64,000 nucleotides of DNA from Rhabdophis nuchalis (Eukaryota; Chordata; Lepidosauria; Squamata; Natricidae): positions 65,173,850 through 65,237,849 of the forward strand of contig CM077645.1 of the NCBI GenBank assembly GCA_039707465.1, read 5' to 3'. Position 1 is the first letter of the stretch. Every line of letters starts with the position of its first letter. The position numbers and the translations under genes were made by a program. Below the pieces are notes generated by a model. It saw only the letters and a list, made by a program, of their open reading frames with translations. It was not told the DNA's origin and did not search any database. Positions 59,539 through 64,000 of this stretch are shown here, piece after piece.

Positions 59539-61188
59539 AATCTCCCAAGAATATCCAAAATTACCCAAGATATTTCAAGTTATAAATGGAGCCCACATCT
59601 TTATTATCTGGATTGCACTTACATTAAACCATAAGCATACCAATCTAGAACCAAAAGTTTCCATATGCAAGAATAAATTCAAATTCTTTTCACTTCCCGC
59701 CCAAAATCCTTAAGAGGCTTTTGTGGACAATAAGCGCTCTGTATGTGTGTCATCCAACAGCCAGGCAGATTCTTTTTTTAAAAACCAAGTGCATTTTAAA
59801 CGCCAAAGTTATTCACACAATTCAACAATCTTACTTGTCTTGCAAAAATGTCAAGGTATAGCCTCCTCTTACCTCTCTTCTTTTCTCATTTCCTTTTGCA
59901 CCTCTTCCTCACTGGCCCTGACCCAGATCCAAATGGACTGCTAAGCAGTTCTCCCAGTCACGATCTGTTCACTCAGCTGTGAGATGCTGATCACACCTTG
60001 TTCTTTTGGCCTCAGTCCTTTCTTCAGCTGGTACTTTGGGTCGATTTTCTTTATGAGTGGGACTTGTCCTCTGATCCACCTCCATTGACCCCAAATTGCA
60101 GACAGGCCTACTTTTTCCCTTTGCCTCTTGCTTATGAGTAATCTTTCTAGCCCCAAGTAGAGAGCTTTGTTTTTTTATCTCCCTTAATTGTTATAGGCTG
60201 CCTGACTCATTAGACATCTTTCTTTCAAACTTGAAAGTTCTGCTTCTTAGTCTTAAGTGACATTCATGCCCCGTGTTCAATCTTAAAAATCTCCTTTTTA
60301 TTTATTCCAGTTGCTTTCCTAAAGAAATAACTTCTTTTTTCTCCTCTTCATTCTCTTATCAAAGTCATTACATGTAGACTTCTGTTCCTGTTATCTGGGT
60401 CAGCCCTTGTTTGTGTGAAACAGAGTCCTTTATCTCATTCTGTGACATCTTTACCCATTTCCCTTTGCTTATTTACACTTTCTCTTTCTTCTGTTCTGCC
60501 TTCCGCAATCTCTGGACATCCAGATTCGTGGCTCCTGAATTATTTCTTTGATTGTCATGGAGAATGTCTATCAGATTCACTCATTACCTCATCTTTATGC
60601 CATCCTTATGCCATACCTATTAATAACTGTAGTAATATACATTATATAAACAGCATCAAGAAATATGACAGTCTCATCAGTATCATTATTGCTTATTGCA
60701 CACACAGTACATAATCCAAAATGTGTGAGATGCTTCTGTTGACCTAGAGAGCTTTCCAGATAAACGTTTGATTACAGCTTACATAAAGTACTACGTTTTA
60801 CAGGGGGCTGAGCTGCAAGTCCCATCGCCCTCAGTAAGTAGGGCACTTCCTTCCTTTTAACAATCCTATTTAAGTTCCCAATTACCCATGATTGTTAGTG
60901 TAGTCGTCCCATCCCCATTAGCCAGTAGATCAGACTTACTGTATTGATCCAAAGCCACGAATATATTAATGATCAATAACACATGCTCTCTTATCTAAAT
61001 ACTTCGTTTCAGTCTAAATTTTATACTAACCTATACAGGGTTTTTTTAAAAAATCATATCAAAACCATATTTTTTTTAAAAAAAATAACTGTGAATTCTT
61101 TTAATAGTCTGGGTGAAATATTACGTAGTCCTTCAGACTTCTTAAAAATAACATTAAGAGATTGCCTTTTATTCTGTGAACATTATTG

Positions 61189-61969
61189 CCAGTGCCTGGA
61201 AGCCGTGCGGATCTGGATGGGAAGTAACGGACTTAGGCTCAACCCGACCAAGACCGAGTGGCTGTGGTTTCCGGCTGCCCGATTCAACCAGCTTTCTCCA
61301 ACGCTGGCCATAGGGGGCGAATATCTTGCCCCTGTGGATGGGGCGCGCAATTTGGGTGTCCTCCTGGATACCCGGCTGTCTATGGAAGAGCAAGTGACAG
61401 CCGTGGCCAGGAGGGCGTTTTACCAGGTTCGCCTGGTTCGCCAATTGCGCCCCCTATTGGATCGGGACGCCCTTCGCACAGTCACCCATGCCCTCGTGAC
61501 ATCCCGACTGGACTATTGCAACTCTCTCTACATGGGGCTCCCCTTGAGGTGCACCCGGAGGCTTCAGTTAGTTCAGAATGCGGCCGCGCGAGCAATTATG
61601 GGCACCTCCAGGTTTGCCCATGTAACACCGCTCCTGCGCGAGCTGCACTGGCTACCTGTCGTCTTCCGGGTGCGCTTCAAGGTGTTAGTTATCATCTTCA
61701 AAGCGCTCCATGGCTCGGGACCTAGCTATCTGCGAGATCGGATCCTGCCCCACACATCCTCACGACCGATTCGCTCCCACAGAGAGGGGCTTCTCCGGGT
61801 GCCGTCCACTAGACTTTGTCAGCGGGCGACGCCCAGGGGAAGGGCGCTCTCTGTGGCGGGCCCGGCCCTCTGGAACGACCTTCCCCCTGATATTAGAACG
61901 ACCACCGACCTCCGCTCCTTCCGGGTAAAATTGAAGACCCATCTCTTTCGACTGGCCGGCCTTGAATAG
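61189..61969 (+). pseudogene. L2 ORF2 C-terminal fragment, frame intact
   Basis: 260 codons without a stop: CLEAVRIWMGSNGLRLNPTK (just after the RT palm, the GL-LN--KTE motif), ARNLGVLLDTRLSMEEQV, TSRLDYCNSLYMGLP, LQLVQNAAARAIMGTSR, LHWLPVVFRVRFKVLVI, FKALHGSGPSYL, ending WNDLPPDIR and KTHLFRLAGLE. These are the conserved thumb and C-terminal blocks of L2 proteins. The catalytic FADD box and the endonuclease are upstream of the truncation, so it is not an active enzyme. The ATG-initiated longer frame from 60983 begins in unrelated flank. Confidence 0.82.
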
Positions 61970-62161
61970 TTCTCTCTGTCTTTTAATTACAAATTTTAAT
62001 GGGTTTTAATTATATATTTTTAGCATAGGTAGATTTATTTAATTTTATTTTAAGTAATGTTTGTATTTTGTATATTGTTTTTAATTATGCCTGTGCACCG
62101 CCCCGGGTCCCTGTGGGGAGAGGGTGCGGTTAATAAATCTTAATTTGAATTTTGAATTTGA
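61189..62161 (+). mobile_element. young 5'-truncated L2-clade LINE
   Basis: Candidate 7-bp duplication ATTATTG at 61182-61188 and 62162-62168. It contains the 3' part of ORF2 to its natural stop (61969), a 130-bp A/T-rich 3' UTR, the block CTGTGCACCGCCCCGGGTCC and GGAGAGGGTGCGGTTAATAA, and a TTTGAAT-rich tail. It is much GC-richer than its surroundings. The other tails listed as L2-like end with the same block. Confidence 0.82.
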
Positions 62162-62335
62162 ATTATTGTGTCTTCTCTAGCCCTGTTCTTCCATTGTTCC
62201 AACTCTCACTTTTTTTCTAGTTTCTAGCACTAGTTTTTCTAAAATAAAGTTTAAATTGTATAGTAAACTTCCTGAACTGGAAATTTGCAGATGAAACACC
62301 TACATTTTACAGCAGTCGCCCCAGGTTAAGAATTA

Positions 62336-62395
62336 GATATGATATATATGATATGATATGATATGATATGATATGATATGATATGATATGATATA
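62336..62395. repeat. (GATAT)n microsatellite
   Basis: About ten copies of the pentamer ATGAT/GATAT with one interrupted start. Confidence 0.95.
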
Positions 62396-62659
62396 TGGCC
62401 TTAGAGTATTCAGTTGAATAAGTGAGAAGATTCAGACTAAACAGAAAATGGCAAGAAACTCTGGCCCTTTTTTCTCTTCCTGATTTCTCCTTGACATGAT
62501 CTGGGACTTTAGTAGTTCAGTTAAGCAAAAGAATTGCCCTCCTTCAGAATATCCAGTTCCATGCAGAAGTTGGAGAGAATGTGAAGCTAGTACTGCGAGC
62601 AGTTTGAACTCGTTTGTATATTTAGCTAAATTCCTGAAGAAGGGAACAGCTGGACAGAT

Positions 62660-62682
62660 GAGAGAGAGAGAGAGAGAGAGAG
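62660..62682. repeat. (GA)n microsatellite
   Basis: Pure GA dinucleotide run of about eleven units. Confidence 0.9.
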
Positions 62683-63328
62683 GGATTAAGATTGTGGAGT
62701 GTCATACTCTGCGATTTTGTCCCTTATATCACCCCTGATTCCCACTGCTGTTCTATTTTTGGCAAAGATTGCATTAGCAGGGCTAATTCTTTGCCTTGGT
62801 TTACTATAAGCAGACTGTGTGATTATTAAACATTTTTCCTATCAGTGGGACTTAGCTGCTCCAGAATTTTTAAAAAATGAAGGGACTGCCTTGATTAAGT
62901 TTCTATTTCTTTAGAATCAGTAGCTTTCTCACGGCCTTCTCTATCTCTGCTTTCAAGCCTTTAGTCAGCTGTTTATAAGACAAGTGCAAGTTTAACTTCT
63001 TTTCTTCTTTCTTGTGTATTAAAGAGACAATTTTTCAACAGGCAAAAATAAACAATTTTGACTATTTCTCTTCCATGTATTATTGGCAAATGATGATAAT
63101 ATATTCCATTTTTCACACATCATTTTTTAATAAGAAAATAATATTTCAACGATAGGGTAGTATGGACAACTTTTTACAGATTAATAATTGGTGGCATAGT
63201 GCATACTTACATATATAATCTATTTATTAAATGTGATTTTTGTCAGAGGTCCAAACAAACTGTAAGGCACAGCATTAAGTTATGTGGTTGAGCAGGGTGA
63301 GCTTGTTTCAATCAGTATTCATATACAG

Positions 63329-63419
63329 CAGAGGTTCCCAAACTTGGCAACTTTAAGACTTGTGGACTTCAACAATTGAAGTCCTCAAGTCTTAAAGTTG
63401 CCAAGTTTGGGAACCTCTG
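63329..63419. mobile_element. hAT hairpin MITE, type C termini, short
   Basis: 91 bp from CAGAGGTTCCCAAACTTGG to CCAAGTTTGGGAACCTCTG. Perfect 8-bp duplication ATATACAG (63321-63328 and 63420-63427). The GCCAGC centre is lost, leaving a short loop. Confidence 0.92.
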
Positions 63420-63653
63420 ATATACAGTATATATGCTTCTGAGCTCATTGAGGGAAAATATGAGACCCATACATAAATGTTATGTTTTTAGTAGCACGCA
63501 ACTGTATTGTTTCTACAAAAAGGCTTTGATAAAAGCTGATCAAGATTTTCAATTATAGTACAGTAATTTATAATTGTCACCATTTTTCAAACTTGCAGTT
63601 AGTCCCTGCTTTTCCCCCCACGTTCGTGGCCAAATTTCACTGTTCATCTAATG

Positions 63654-63980
63654 CAGTGGTGTCCAAACCTTTTTCAAAGAGGGCCAGATTGGATGAAGTG
63701 AACATGGTGGAGGGCCGAACATTTTTCCGAACATTCTTTGAACCATTACAATTAAATGCAAATAAATTATTTTATGCCAAATTAATTGCAAATGACATAC
63801 TTTTCATTTCATAACATTGAGATCAACTGACAGCTGAGTTTTCACAACTTTCCTTTTTTTATTTATAGTCGCCATTTTATAAATTGGCCAGAAGGGGAAG
63901 GGTGAAGGGTGCAGTGCCAGAGTAAAAATGTGGCCCTTCTGGAAATACGTTTATGGCAGGTGTAAGCTGAGTTATTTGAC
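63654..63980. mobile_element. hAT-like element, right end not found
   Basis: Starts CAGTGGTGTCCAAACC and GAGGGCCAGATTGGATG, a hAT-type left end. The sequence becomes A/T-rich and then GC-rich near 63890. The matching right end may lie beyond 64000. Confidence 0.5.
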
Positions 63981-64000
63981 ACGGTCAGACTCTCTGGTAA

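Noticed and set aside
60983..61188. N-terminal extension of the 328-codon frame
   Set aside because: Lies outside the candidate 7-bp duplication and shows no LINE similarity; the L2 begins at about 61189.

Overview
The window is vertebrate nuclear DNA, and the repeats point to a squamate reptile, most likely a snake. It holds Sauria-type tRNA SINEs, a decayed BovB (RTE) LINE, CR1 and L2 LINEs, Penelope-like and Helitron remnants, very many small hAT elements and many microsatellites. Coding density is very low. Nothing bacterial, no CRISPR array, no true tRNA or rRNA gene and no recognisable retrovirus was seen.

The one host gene is on the + strand. Three small exons encode an N-terminal piece of a G protein-coupled receptor kinase of the GRK4/5/6 subfamily, best matching GRK5. 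They are exon 2 at 5614-5709, exon 3 at 39961-40073 and exon 4 at 49643-49720. The splice phases join in frame. The first coding exon lies upstream of the window and the rest of the RGS-homology domain and the kinase domain lie downstream. The window is therefore the end of intron 1, intron 2 (34.3 kb), intron 3 (9.6 kb) and the start of intron 4.

Everything else is intron filled with mobile elements. Left part (0-14 kb): two long composite hAT elements (1081-2441 and 3668-5105, both with perfect 8-bp target duplications), small hAT hairpins, tRNA-derived SINEs, a Penelope-like remnant, a Rex1/CR1-like LINE and copy 1 of a retroposon carrying a cordon-bleu-like (COBL) peptide. Middle (14-40 kb): a 194-bp pure purine tract, a perfect 66-bp-arm hairpin element, BovB, Sauria SINE, a 109-bp tandem array made from half a hAT hairpin, mariner-like elements with TA duplications and a Helitron with an internal TAGG minisatellite. 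Right part (40-64 kb): CR1 and L2 LINE 3' ends, a perfect 170-bp tandem duplication, copy 2 of the COBL-like retroposon (about 99% identical to copy 1), an ORF1-only 'half-L1' with a 16-bp target duplication, a CR1 interrupted by a hAT element, and a young 5'-truncated L2 LINE with a 260-codon open frame.

The best candidates for something undescribed are the COBL-fragment retroposon family, the half-L1, and the set of hAT hairpin families that share one central core but have different termini.
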